Assembly (NCBI GenBank): GCA_003427395.1
Contig: BFEA01000077.1
Span: 3,282,664 to 3,324,545 of the forward strand
Length of the DNA: 41,882 nucleotides
From: Chara braunii
Taxonomy: Eukaryota > Streptophyta > Charophyceae > Charales > Characeae
Direction of reading: 5' to 3'
The notes beneath the pieces were generated by a model. The model saw nothing but the letters and a program-made list of their open reading frames with translations, was not told the origin of the DNA and ran no database searches. The translations under genes and the position numbers were made by a program. Shown here one piece after another: positions 20,364 to 30,539 of the stretch; the stretch's first letter is position 1; each line of letters opens with the position of its first letter.

Positions 20364-21159
20364 CCAGGGCCCCTGGGTCAGCCCCGTGGGACCAGCATCA
20401 GCCAGAGGGGAGGGGAGCAGAGTGCTCCCTGCCTTAGCTATGGCTGCCCAACTCTCCTCCTTCCGCTCCTCAGCAGGTCTCCAGCCTCTGCTCACGTTGC
20501 CTCAGGCAACAACTCCAGCAACCAGCAGCACTCAAGTGTGCTCGTCACACACTAGCATCACGAGTGCATTGTGTGGCAGCTGGGGACAACTGCCTGTTAT
20601 ATAGTGACTGAGGAGGGTTGGGCGTCACTCCAACCCTCAGGCAAAAATGCGGGCTAACAGTGAGCCCTTGATCTTTCCAAGATTCAGGACTAACTGTGAC
20701 TGCAATATAGCCACAGCCTTAGTGTGGGGCAGTTTCTTTAACTGCCCTATTTTATTTTATTATTTTTTTTTCCCAGCTATCTCGGAATCTTACGAGATAG
20801 CTGGGTTCCTGCCATTTCCAAAAAAAAAATTCTTTATTTTTTTGATAAGGGGTTGGAGAGATACAACCCCTTACAATTCGATATACCTAAACCCTTTTCC
20901 CAGGGCAGATACATCGAGGAAAAGGCTGCACTTAACCTTTTCTTTTTTATGACCCCTCAATTTTCAGACTCCCTTCAAAAATGGGAGTCTGACAGTTACC
21001 TCTGGCAGCTTCTGCCAGAGGTAGCACCACGTGAGGACAAGTGTCCTCACGAACAGTAAAGAAAAAAAAAAAAAAAAAAAAAAAAAAACTTCAACCTCCT
21101 CAACTGCAATGCTCCTGGCCGTGATTTGAGCCAGGAGCATGCAGTTGTTTGTCAACTGC
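20364..21159. repeat. Ladder of about 14 short perfect hairpins
   Basis: Successive stems (left/right): CCAGG/CCTGG 20364-20376, 20413-20419/20423-20429, 20496-20502/20504-20510, 20613-20621/20630-20638, 20651-20655/20663-20667, 20689-20698/20712-20723, 20727-20734/20740-20747, 20772-20784/20793-20805 (13 bp), 20846-20855/20864-20873, 20893-20900/20918-20925, 20964-20973/20983-20992, 20997-21008/21012-21023 (12 bp), 21030-21039/21042-21051 (10 bp), 21101-21119/21130-21147. Stem sequences differ from one another, so this is not a tandem repeat. No protein is recognised. An A27 tract lies at 21062-21088. Confidence 0.8.
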
Positions 21160-21229
21160 TTGTCCCTTTCCTCTGCTGCCCTCCCCTAAAAACGGGGAGT
21201 ACAGTTGTCAGGTTGGGAGGAGTAAGGAA

Positions 21230-21725
21230 ACACCTGGTGAAAATTCACGAGTTCAAATCCCGACAGGCTCAGGGCGGGGTGTAAAAAGTACCCCGACTTT
21301 GATGAATTTTAGAAAACTATTCGCTTAATAAAAAAATCTAAAAAAATTCATTCACATGGCCTAGGTGTCTGACTACCTACAAAAAAACAATCAAGGTCAA
21401 AAACATTGTTTTACGCCACCAAAAACATAGTGGCGCAAACTAAAAAATACAGTTTTTCACAAAAAAACTCAGATCTCGTTTTTTATTTTCGTTTTCTTTT
21501 CTTTTTTTTCTTACCCCCCTGACAACGGGGAGGCAGCTGGCAGGTCGGGAGGAGCAGGTCCTCCTCTCCCTATTCTCCCATTTCTCTCTCTCTCTCACTC
21601 TCCACTCAACTCCTCCAACCCCCTCTTGCTTTCCGCATGTGAACTGTGGGTCGGCCACAGTCATCCGAAGTGGGAGCCTTTGTGCTCCCACATAGTTTGC
21701 AAAGACTGTTCTTTTGGTTGTTTTC
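21230..21725. other. B-box-like motif and low-complexity DNA, no gene
   Basis: GAGTTCAAATCCCGACAGGC near 21249 resembles a Pol III B-box and the 8.33-kb segment. It is followed by GGGGTGTAAAAAGTACCCC, a short hairpin. The remainder is A-rich and then pyrimidine-rich (21480-21620). Confidence 0.4.

Positions 21726-21727
<2 letters not shown>

Positions 21728-21754
<27 letters not shown>
21728..21754. repeat. T27 homopolymer
   Basis: A run of 27 thymines sits about 85 bp upstream (plus sense) of the minus-strand U6 fragment. It could be the poly(A) of a minus-strand retroposon containing that fragment. Confidence 0.9.
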
Positions 21755-21759
<5 letters not shown>

Positions 21760-21840
21760 TGTTGGCTTTGCCAACGGTCACGTCCCATCGTGGCCTGCTA
21801 TGGCACATCGAGGTACAGACACGGATTCAAATCCCTATCC

Positions 21841-21894
21841 GGATTTTGTACCATTTCTCGATTTATGGTGTCATTCTTGCGCAGGGGTCATGCT
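21841..21894 (-). pseudogene. U6 snRNA 3'-half fragment
   Basis: The minus strand reads AGCATGACCCCTGCGCAAGA, ATGACACCATAAATCGAGAAATGG, TACAAAAT. It matches the U6 segment from AGCATGGCCCC to the plant-type 3' end at about 48 of 54 positions. The 5' half (5' stem and ACAGAGA box) is absent; the sequence joins unrelated GC-rich DNA. A truncated or chimeric retroposed copy is likely. Confidence 0.8.
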
Positions 21895-21910
21895 GTAGCC
21901 ACGCGGCCGT

Positions 21911-22075
21911 TCCTGGCCGTGAGATTTGATGATCTCGCGGCCGAGAATGACCGTGCTTCATGCTGGTGCAGTGGGCAACTCCAAAAGGAAAGGAGCTAGC
22001 CCAGACTGCTGATCACCGACTCGATCCCAGCATCTGCTGGTTGAAAATTCGATGCAGTGCCTACTGGGCTAGCTC
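21911..22075. repeat. Hairpin and SINE-like foldback
   Basis: GGCCGTGAGAT..ATCTCGCGGCC forms a hairpin near 21917-21944. GAGCTAGCCCAG (21993-22004) is the exact inverted repeat of CTGGGCTAGCTC (22064-22075). Between them lies GACTCGATCCC, shared with 8414-8424. It may be a tRNA-like SINE head folded back. Confidence 0.45.
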
Positions 22076-22547
22076 TTATCACAAGAGCTAGAACAGCTTG
22101 CGCCCAACAGGTCGCCTGCAGTCTGTGGCTCAGCAGACTTCACTTGCCTGAGGCATTAGACCCTGCCGCCGCATTCCCATAGATGGCAGCCCGTCCATGG
22201 CTTGGCCTCGGCACTAGCCTGTCGGCCCCCTGACTCGAAAAACCCGCGGATCCGGGAAATAGGAAAAAAAAAAATTATTCCTCTCGCGTCAGGGCCCCAT
22301 ACTCGACGCTCAGTTCTCTCCAGCCTACCTAGGTCCTGAATCGACCGGCTTAGCAGCCGCGCGTCGGTCTTTTAGGTAGAATAGTCTAGTTTCAGTCTTC
22401 CCACGACCATGTGTCCCTGCGGCCCTGTCGGGAACTGCAGACATCAGGTCGTACCGCCAACTTCCGCTGTTTCATTCGGACGCCAACGTCGTCAGGTTCT
22501 AAAAAAGTTTAAGACTCTCAATCACAGGGTTGGTCTGAATAAACTTT
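22076..22547. other. No gene recognised
   Basis: Mixed GC-rich sequence with an A-run at 22263-22274. A short plus frame (22409-22651) overlaps the better ORF downstream in another phase and has no recognisable domain. Confidence 0.4.
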
Positions 22548-22892
22548 TTGGCAAACGTCAATCTCATCAAGTTCCTCAATTCAACAAAAGAGTCAGACAG
22601 AGGAAATACCCTTGTCAGGGTATTTGCCCCGACAACGAAATTCAACGTTGATCAAAGATATCGCGAACAAATTATATTGTGTTCAACTGTTGATCCATTT
22701 GTTGAATATGTTGAAAAGTTATTGCAAGTGTGTGAACCAATTATTGAACATTGTCCTTCTTGTGGGGAAAACAAATTATTTTTTGTCGCTCAAGTTGTAC
22801 AGTGGCGTGGTTTATTCCCATGTGAGTACATCAGTTTTGTCTATTGTTCACAAAAATGCCACAAAATAATGTACATCATTATGGCAAGATAA
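22548..22892 (+). CDS. Small zinc-ribbon-like ORF, unknown
   Basis: A frame open from the stop at 22536 to TAA at 22890 encodes KFLNSTKESDRGNTLVRVFA, IILCSTVDPFVEYVEKLLQ and two cysteine pairs, HCPSCGENK and YCSQKCHK, about 30 residues apart. Two C-x-x-x-C/C-x-x-C knuckles suggest a zinc ribbon. There is no in-frame ATG early in the frame, so it may be an exon or a fragment of a larger, possibly transposon-derived, protein. It overlaps the 34-bp palindromic block at 22604. Family not recognised. Confidence 0.35.
   Translation: MANVNLIKFLNSTKESDRGNTLVRVFAPTTKFNVDQRYREQIILCSTVDPFVEYVEKLLQVCEPIIEHCPSCGENKLFFVAQVVQWRGLFPCEYISFVYCSQKCHKIMYIIMAR
22604..22637. repeat. 34-bp block shared with 9172-9205
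   Basis: AAATACCCTTGTCAGGGTAT followed by TTGCCCCGACAACG, about 29 of 34 identical to 9172-9205, with the hairpin loop preserved. Confidence 0.6.
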
Positions 22893-23400
22893 AGATATGT
22901 CTGATCCTTGACATTGAGCAGGTCACGACACATAGTATCGTTGTGCGTGTGTCAAAGTATGATAGACACCGGACAATGACACACAAATCATGACCTGTTG
23001 AAGGAGGGAGGCAATGGCACAATACAAGAATTACAGAACCTACGAAAAGTCACCTCTATCTGCAACTGCAGCACAAGACACTGTGTTTTCGTGTTTCTCA
23101 ATTTTTTAGTCTTCGCCTATTCCTGACAGTTAATACACACTGAATATTTTGTAGGTTCTCTTTTGATGACTTTGTCGAAAAACATGGTGGAAAAGGGGGG
23201 AGGGGGGAGGAGAGGGGAGAGACATAGAGACGGAGAGGGAAGAATGTGGCATGAGCGGTTTGCTTTTCGTTGAAATGAACCTAATTTATGAAGTGACACA
23301 CAATAGCCAAAGTTTATTTTTTCCTCTTCTAGTTTGCGGAAATTCATTTTATGAAGGGATGCATGCGGGGGTCTCAAAAATATGGTTTGCCGCCCTACTA

Positions 23401-24091
23401 CTAGTGTGTGACACAATTTCTCTGACATGTTAGTCCAAGACATGAAGTGGAACGCAATAGTCAACCTTTCGCCAACAAAAACAAATAACGTTTGCAGGTT
23501 GTGGGTGATGTTTTTCATAGCCAACCTTCATCAATTGTACAATATTGTATCATAAATAACACAACATATTGTACACTCATTGTTTGAGTATTGTACTTTA
23601 CAATCATTATCTATGTTTACCCGTTTGTCTGTTTGTCTGTCTGTCTCTCTCTCTCTCTCTCGCACGCGCGCGCGCATGCGATGATAGTGACCTTCTGCGA
23701 CTCTTGAGTGCATATTTTGTTGTGAAGCTTCTAATTTACACCACTGTCTTCTCCTCCCCTCCCCCGCCTACTGTTTAAGACCTAACACACAAACTTTTTT
23801 TTTCTCTTTCCTCATTTCTATCTTTCTCTCATGTTGGTGTAATGAATTACAAGCACGATTCACTAGTGCATGACACCGACATGTAAGTATGAGACATGAA
23901 GTGGCAGCCAGTAGCCGACCTTGCACCACCAACAACAAATAATATTTGCAGGTTGTGGATGATATTTGTCATAGTCAACCTTGACGGATTGTACAATATT
24001 GTATTATAAATAACACAACATATATTGTACACTCATTGTTTGAGTATCGTACTTAACAGTCATTATCTATATTTGCCCGTCTGTCCGTCAG

Positions 24092-24179
<88 letters not shown>

Positions 24180-24370
24180 GCTCGATAGCATATGATGACA
24201 GTGACCTCTTGCAACTTTTGCGGGCAGATTTTGTTGTGAAACTTCTAATTCATAGCACTGTCTTCCCCTCCCCTCTCCCGCCCATTATTCAAGGCCTAGC
24301 ACATAAACTTTATCTCTCTCTCTCCCTATCTCTACCTCTCTCTTGGGTTGATGCAATGAACTCCAAGTCA
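23401..24370. repeat. ~455-bp tandem duplication
   Basis: Unit 1 (23401-23861) and unit 2 (23862 to about 24370) share CTAGTG..GACAC, GACATGAAGTGG, TTTGCAGGTTGTGG, TTGTACAATATTGTAT, ACACTCATTGTTTGAGTAT, (CTGT)n(CT)n, TTTGTTGTGAA and CTCCCCTC in order. Divergence is moderate, and unit 2 has a much longer CT tract (24103-24174). Both units lack convincing coding sequence on either strand. Confidence 0.85.
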
Positions 24371-24864
24371 AAATTGTCATTTGTAATATTTATATTATTT
24401 GCCTCATTCTTCTTGACAGAAGACAGACTAACCCGGAATAATGTAACGGTCCTGTTAGAAACAGACATAACGTGGTCCAGCTTGAAGATCGAAAAACTCG
24501 TGAGTGTGTAGCGAAGGCAGACTGATGAAGCGATGTCCTCCTTTATACATGTTAATTTTTGTATTTGGTTTGCCGCTCTACTGGTCTTCGTTATCTGCTC
24601 GACTTCACATTGAAGAACCATTTCTTCAAACTTAAGTTGCTACAACGTCACGCTGAGGTTCGTGTCGTCCCTCCTCATCTGAAAAATCTTAGTGAGTGTC
24701 GTTTTGAACGCATGTGCACCTTAAGGATTGTTGTTACTTTGTCTTCATGTTTTTTCCCCCTTCATCTTTGCTTGTATCTTGTTGCGAGTAGGGAGTTGGT
24801 GATCTATTTGTTGTGATTGGGCAAGCAAGAGATTTTTATCTGCTCAAAACCAATGCTTTAGTTG

Positions 24865-25200
24865 TTATATGATCTCTCCATGCAATTTTGTCATCATCCT
24901 GTTGCATTTTCTTATCACCGCTCGGATCCCACTCTCCGCTACATGTGATTGCAATCCTTCCTCCGCGTTTTCCTGTATTAATGTTTTTGTTGCTTGCAGC
25001 GCCATTAAAAACTTGTCCTCCTTTGGGTACAGTATTGCGTCCTTTGCAGCGGACAATGCAAAGGTTTTTACGACTGAACGAGATAATCTGTCCTTTATTT
25101 TCTTCGTGAACGTGCCACTTTGTTGGTCATGTTTTTCCTCTCCTTCTCGACTTGCACATAGTTTTGTTTGTAAAATCGTGGTATCTGGTAGGAGACACAT
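24865..25200 (-). pseudogene. Coding-like helical protein fragment, unknown
   Basis: The minus frame encodes TFTKKIKDRLSRSVVKTFAL, LYPKEDKFLMALQATKTLIQ and GIRAVIRKCNRMMTKLHGEI. Composition is balanced, mostly helical and soluble, and unlike random sequence. It lies downstream, on the same strand, of the charged protein at 25401-26153 and the HTH-like piece at 26527-26748, suggesting one decayed multi-exon gene or transposon. No family recognised. Confidence 0.4.
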
Positions 25201-25400
25201 TAGAACAAAAAAATAACATTAATAAGCCAAAATATTGTCTCTTGTTTGATACATGTTAAATCGGCAATTCATCTAAAAGAGTACAACACCTTCGTTGTAT
25301 CATCAATACGTCCGCATATTTTTTGACTTGTCACTGCGACTTCCTGCTTGGGGCGCAAAACTAGACGATTTTGCTTACCTTTTTGTGTCTCATTCTCCTT

Positions 25401-26153
25401 CTACACTAGTTGTCTGTTATTTGAGGGCGTGTCACATACACCTCCCTCCATGCTACGTTTTTTTTCGCTTCTGCATTTCGTTCTCTCAAGAAATGATGAC
25501 ATATTTTTTTTATTTGTCTCCCTCTCGTATTCATCTGTCCCTTCTTCATCCTCATTTCGCTTTGTGTTGTCACTGCTCCTCTCTTCCTCTTCATCGCCCT
25601 CGTCTATATCATGAGAACCTCCACCCAAAGTTTCACAGTAAACTCCTTCGTCTTGCACTGCCTCGTCTTTCTCTTTGTCCGCTTTTTTTAATCTGAAATA
25701 CTTATGTTCGTCTTCTACTTCTTCTTGAACAACGCTATGCAAATCGTCGGAGTCTCTTAGATCGATTGTCTTCACGATTTAGTCCTTTCTGTATGTGATT
25801 CTCTTCTTTATCATGCGTTCGCGTTGTGACGTTTTCTCTTCGCGCAACCTCTTCACAAGCGCTCTTGGTGGACGGTTCTCTCTGCCACTGACCCGCTTCC
25901 TCCGGACGGGAGTGACAAGTAGTGATTCATTGCGTTCTTTCAGCTTTGAACTCTTCTTCATATGTGATGGAACAGAAACAAGTGTTTGACTACTACGGAT
26001 GTGCGTTCGCTTTGTGTACAATTTTCAGTTTCTGCTTCTACGATGTTTTCTCATTTTTTTTTTTCCAGTCTTTGATGTCTTCTTCCCCTTATCTTTGTTT
26101 TCCGCGACCTTTAGGGACCTGGACAGATCCTCATACTTTAGCCTTGGAGCCAT
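25401..26153 (-). pseudogene. 251-codon charged protein frame with two stops
   Basis: One minus-strand frame runs from ATG at 26153 to TAG at 25401 with only two interruptions: TGA at 26025-26027 and TAA at 25779-25781. It starts MAPRLKYEDLSRSLKV, has a Lys/Arg-rich stretch (KTSKTGKKKMRKHRRSR; VRRKRVSGRENR; KRLREEKTSQRERMIKKR), then an acidic stretch (DEGDEEEERSSDN; NEDEEG). Basic-then-acidic, low-hydrophobic composition suggests a disordered nuclear or chromatin-type protein or a transposon accessory protein. The preserved phase across 753 bp argues for recent inactivation. Family unknown. Confidence 0.5.
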
Positions 26154-26526
26154 TATCTTTTTTTTAATCCCACATATATCAAATAGAATTCAACAACTGC
26201 GTCAGATATGTCTCTAACTATTTCAACCCCTGTACTATGATGGTTTGTGTGAGAGACAAAGAGAGAGAGACGATGTTTAAACAATAGCACAACAACCATT
26301 CATGTATCATCATTACTGCAATGTCATTTGACTCACCAACTTCTCTGCGCGTTTTTGTGGTCTACCTGTATTGTCAGACGACACAGAATCGCATTGCCCT
26401 TAATAAAATAAAAAAGAAAAACACGCTATTTTACTCTCGAGACCCTTTACGACAAAGTTCGCTACAGTGTGCCAATGAGTTGGTCAAGCGGCCCATCTTT
26501 CTGTTGAATTGCACGCAGTAGTGAAC

Positions 26527-26748
26527 TTACACTCGACATCCCTGGTGTACAAAGACACTCGTTCTTATGTTTATGAGAGCTCTTAACACTTTCGCTATGA
26601 GTGAGGCTGCTACGCCGTAACTTTTTGCAATTGCAGCGGGACGTGCTAACCGGTTCACCATAGACTAACGAAATTGGTGAACAGTTTTTTCGTTTAGTGT
26701 TCTAGCCACAAATTTCAATATGTCCTTAGTTGTTACATCCGTCGACAT
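26527..26748 (-). pseudogene. Possible helix-turn-helix fragment with one stop
   Basis: The 74-codon minus frame starts MSTDVTTKDILKFVARTLNE and has an in-frame TAG after residue 27. It continues NRLARPAAIAKSYGVAASLI, AKVLRALINI. The segment RPAAIAKSYGVAASLIAKVL has helix-turn-helix spacing (A-x-x-x-G-x-x-x-x-x-V/L). It lies ~370 bp upstream, in minus sense, of the 25401-26153 frame. HTH assignment is by eye only. Confidence 0.35.
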
Positions 26749-26819
26749 AATAACTGCAAGATATTGTATTATTGTGACAGTGACGCAACATACACAAACA
26801 CCATAGTCAAGGGACTTGT

Positions 26820-28269
26820 TTTATTGGAGACATTCTCTATGTAAGATTTTACATCCTAGTAAATCTCTAAATATCATTCATGAGGTATCTACCTTTTCCG
26901 GAGTTGACACACTCGCGTTGAATGTCTCGTACAGATACTCGTGTCACATAAGTGTTATCAAGGTTTTTCATTCCTCTCGTTTTTTCTCTTTTAAAGGGTC
27001 AACAACGATGGCAATAGGAGGTTTGTCAGCATTGTCGTTCTGCATGACTGCCAACAAGTCTCTGTCATTCAGCAACAAAAGAAAAATCCAATGTCTTTTG
27101 TGGTTCATATGTATTACGGCAATTGTGGCATGTCACAATTCATTGCTTAGTCGATGCAGCTTCCTTAGTCTATTTTTTATCGTCTCCTCTCATCCTGTTT
27201 TTGCCAAATGGACTTTCTGATTAGCAACGACTTGGAGGTACCAAAAGGTTGTACACACATTAACTGTTGCGTTGTCCCCGTGCAAACGATTGTTCTTCAT
27301 ACACAGACTATAAATAAATATTGATAATATTGTTGGTCAACCATTCGTTATTGTCCAATCGAGCAAATGTCGGATTTTGTTATGAGAATGACTTGTCTCT
27401 TTGATTTTCAGGTGAAGAGGAACAATTGCTCCTTATCAAATATGTGAGTCTTGTTTTTTCCAGTTCTGGTCATGTCTCTCACTTTCGTCTTTCCATGAAT
27501 GTTGGATGACTCTTCGACCATCGGTTGGGGAGACTTTTCTTCATCTGACGTCATTATTTCATACATTTTAACGTACCAAAAGTCCTTTAACATATCCTTC
27601 CACCTCTTATTTGACCTCTCGCTAATTAATTGCAACGACGGTTCATTTACGACCTCTCTATATGACTATTGATCCTTATCTATTGTCATGAGAGTGATCG
27701 TCATTTTTGTACCCATATACGAGCACTTCTCACTACCGACTGTGTTGTTTTTTGTGACTCTGTCATGTTAACTCGACTTTTGTTACTTACATTGTTTTCC
27801 TCTCCACGATATTGTCTGACCGTTACTCGATGTTTGAAAGGACGGTGGTTATGTCGGGTGACACTGTCACTTATGTTCGGTGTCGCTTCTTGCCGAACAG
27901 TACGTGAGGTCGTTAGTTTGTCTTTATGTCCACACATGTCAGTCAAATTGGCATGATACACATAAATTGTTATGTTACTGGCTACATGCAAGGTTTTTTA
28001 TAAAATATTTGAAAAAGAGAGAGAGCTTGTAAAAAATATTCGAGAGAGAGAAAGAGAGAGAGAGAGGTAAATATGTATAGAGGAACAAAAAAGAACATTT
28101 ATCTCTCTATTTGTCATATATTCATGAAGAATCATTTCAAACACACCCAACCTTACGAAGTGAAGAAAACCGCATGTCAGACTAAAGATCACCCAAAAAT
28201 TCACTACTGCGTGACAATTGTATGGTCAACGGGACATCAAATCATTGACAGACACGCAATAGTTAACGC

Positions 28270-28301
<32 letters not shown>

Positions 28302-28680
28302 TAAGTTTATAATGAAACAATATAAATTTATCTCAAGGCGCGCTTCTCTAATACCAAAATTACTAACTTTTAATTTGTTTATTCTACAATACATACTTGT
28401 TCAACTAAAAACAGTCATCACTTTGTTTTGCATGTTGCTTCGATCCCCATTGTTGTTTAGAGAAACATAAAACAATATGGACTGTGTCTATAATAGTGTC
28501 AATCGAGATGACGCTACTTTCTTAACGTTCATTCAACTTTTTTTATTATTTCAATTTTTTGCAACCTATTATGTGTTGTCTTTCGCTGTCGACCTCTTTG
28601 TACCATTGCACAACACTTGTGGTCCCTTGCACTGTCGTCCGTGCAGGTGTTCACGACAAAAAACATAGTCATTGATGCAA
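26820..28680 (-). other. Scattered minus-strand coding-like debris
   Basis: Short minus frames include TCHNCRNTYEPQKTLDF and LDNTYVTRVSVRDIQRECVN near 26.9-27.1 kb, and RWKDMLKDFWYVKMYEIMT near 27.55-27.6 kb (in 27408-27635). None is long and none matches a family I know. CT/GA microsatellites lie at 28041-28066 and 28263-28302. Confidence 0.35.
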
Positions 28681-28681
28681 A

Positions 28682-29190
28682 TCATATACTTTCATCGAGT
28701 GCTCTCACTTCTACATCACTGTGCACTGCTCTTCCAAGAAACTTTGGTAAAGCTCTTGCAGTTTGAACAAGTACGACTCTGTTTGAGTCGTCCTCTGTGC
28801 AAGCGGTAGCGAGGAGTGTTCGCGTGTATATGAGTAGTTCGTCAGAAGGAGGTTGACCTTCATTATCCATCATGTACGTCGTCAACGCATCTCGAAAATC
28901 GAGTCTGCAAGAAAGCTATTTGAGTATCTCGCACGGGAGGCTGTCAATGTTTTGCTTCTCCTATAAGCATTCATCATCATTGTTGAATCACTGCAGTTGT
29001 AGAGTTGTTGTGTCACGTAGCGCGAGGGTTTTCATTCTAGTGACCATACACTCTGTTACAGACAACCGGTTCTCAACTGTTTTCTTCCTTCGTTTTTTTA
29101 CGATCTCTGTGTCTTTATGCAATGCGAATGACCAGCGTACATGGTTCATCATTTGGGTTGAATTTTTTCATTTGTTTGACGACTAGTACG
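28682..29190 (-). pseudogene. Degenerate coding remnant, unknown
   Basis: The minus strand reads VVKQMKKFNPNDEPCTLVIR near 29186, then KKRRKKTVENRLSVTECMVT, and after frame changes DALTTYMMDNEGQPPSDELL, TLLATACTEDDSNRVVLVQT and LPKFLGRAVHSDVEVRALDE (28885-28682). Coding character continues just downstream as CINDYVFCREHLHGRQCKG. Several stops and shifts separate the blocks. It is probably part of the same dead minus-strand locus as 24.9-26.8 kb. Confidence 0.4.
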
Positions 29191-30186
29191 ACTGTCTGCA
29201 GAACTTCCTATGGTGATGTTCTCAAACATCTATTTTTAAATGTATCGGGGACATAGGATCGCTCAATGCACGTTTCCAAATGCATGAGATCGTGCAACTT
29301 GAGAATTTTTCATGTTTATGGTTGATATTTTCTCATATTTGTTTTATGGTTGTTAGGAAATTTGCGATCAAAGCATCGCAATCATCAAGTGAAGCACGAG
29401 TGTGTGTTGTGCATCGAAATACACGTATGTATATTTCTATGAGTTTTACAAAACAAATGATAATGCCCTTGTCTGTCGAGCGTAGGACAATATTAAAAAT
29501 AAGGAATGCGCACACTATCATGACAGACCAATTTTGCTTGGCATCAAACCGTCCCTCCCTAAAAAAAAAGTCTCTACCACAAAAAAAAAATAATTCGGAA
29601 TTAAATAATCATTCTATAATAAAATTGCATTTTAAATTTTAAATTTTATTGCATATTGAAAAATGTAATTCCAATTTTAAAATTTTCCGTCTTACTTGAA
29701 AACTTTTCTTCCAATAATGGAGTATCCCTTCTTATTTGAACTGCATGCTAGACATGGAATGAAAGTCTGGATGAGTTCATGAAATATTTTAATTGGACTG
29801 TCATTATAAGTAAGGATTTTCAATCATAAATAGGTTAATCCAATTTAAATTAAAATATATTTGTTGTAATATAATGAAAGTTGAATTAAAAATTTTCATA
29901 AACTCGTCCAGATTTATATTTAATCTTGAACAAATAGATGTAGTTGGAAGGGTGTTCGGGCTCATCTCTCACTAACGTTTTGCAACCTTGCATCTAGTTC
30001 CTTCAGGATCTCTATTTGCGGTAAGTGTGACAGTTTTTCAAAGGCTGCAGTCCTGAACGTGTCAATCGTTGCAAGAATATGCCATGCTCGATTGTGTGCA
30101 TACGATCCGGTTTCAATATCAGGTGGTAGTCTAGCTGAGGATCGTTACCATTGGAGCCCCTGTAGAATCCCCAAAGAACGAGAGAA
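29191..30186. other. AT-rich DNA with a foldback, no gene
   Basis: Arms 29765-29794 (GTCTGGATGAGTTCATGAAA..) and 29883-29912 (..TTTCATAAACTCGTCCAGA) are imperfect inverted repeats of about 30 bp around ~88 bp. TTTAAATTTTAAATTTTATT near 29631 forms a second AT palindrome. Together these resemble an AT-rich MITE. 29940-30186 has no recognisable content. Confidence 0.5.
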
Positions 30187-30539
30187 GGTTAACAACAGTC
30201 GTATTTTTCATCACGACTTCAAGACACCCTTCACGACTTCAGGACGCAGTCTGCCTAAACATTTGGTTTTCAGGGTCTTCGGACCCTTCACCACTTCATG
30301 ATGCAGTCTGCCTAAACATGTGGTTTTTAGGGTCTTCGGACCTTTCACCACTTCATGACCATTCAGATTTTCAGACTGCCCAAACTTCCACTTCACCACT
30401 TCAGGATGCAGCCTGCCTAAACAGGTGGTTTTTAGGGTTTTCAGACCTTTCATCATTTCAGGACCATTTGGGACTTTCAGACTGCCCAAAACTCTCACTT
30501 AATAATTTTCATTCCTGAATTTTCAGGTACCCGTTAACC
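30187..30539. repeat. TTCACCACTTCAGGA repeat, copy 2
   Basis: It begins GGTTAACAACAGTCGTATTT, identical to copy 1 at 11367, and ends CCCGTTAACCGCTT. Internal units repeat CAC(C/G)ACTTCA(G/T)GA, GCAGTCTGCCTAAACA and CAGGGTCTTCGGACC. No internal palindrome, unlike copy 1. GGTTAAC/GTTAACC ends are intact here. Confidence 0.8.

Noticed and set aside
22910-23005. Foldback around CAGGTCACGA/TCATGACCTG
   Set aside because: Only about ten bases pair well; beyond that the similarity is too weak to call an element.
23250-24370. CRISPR-like spaced repeat
   Set aside because: There are only two long diverged units, with no short identical repeats and no cas genes; the context is eukaryotic.
25401-26153. 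Alternative genetic code reading through stops
   Set aside because: TGA, TAA and TAG all interrupt coding-like frames elsewhere in the window, so simple decay (or introns) explains it better than reassignment.
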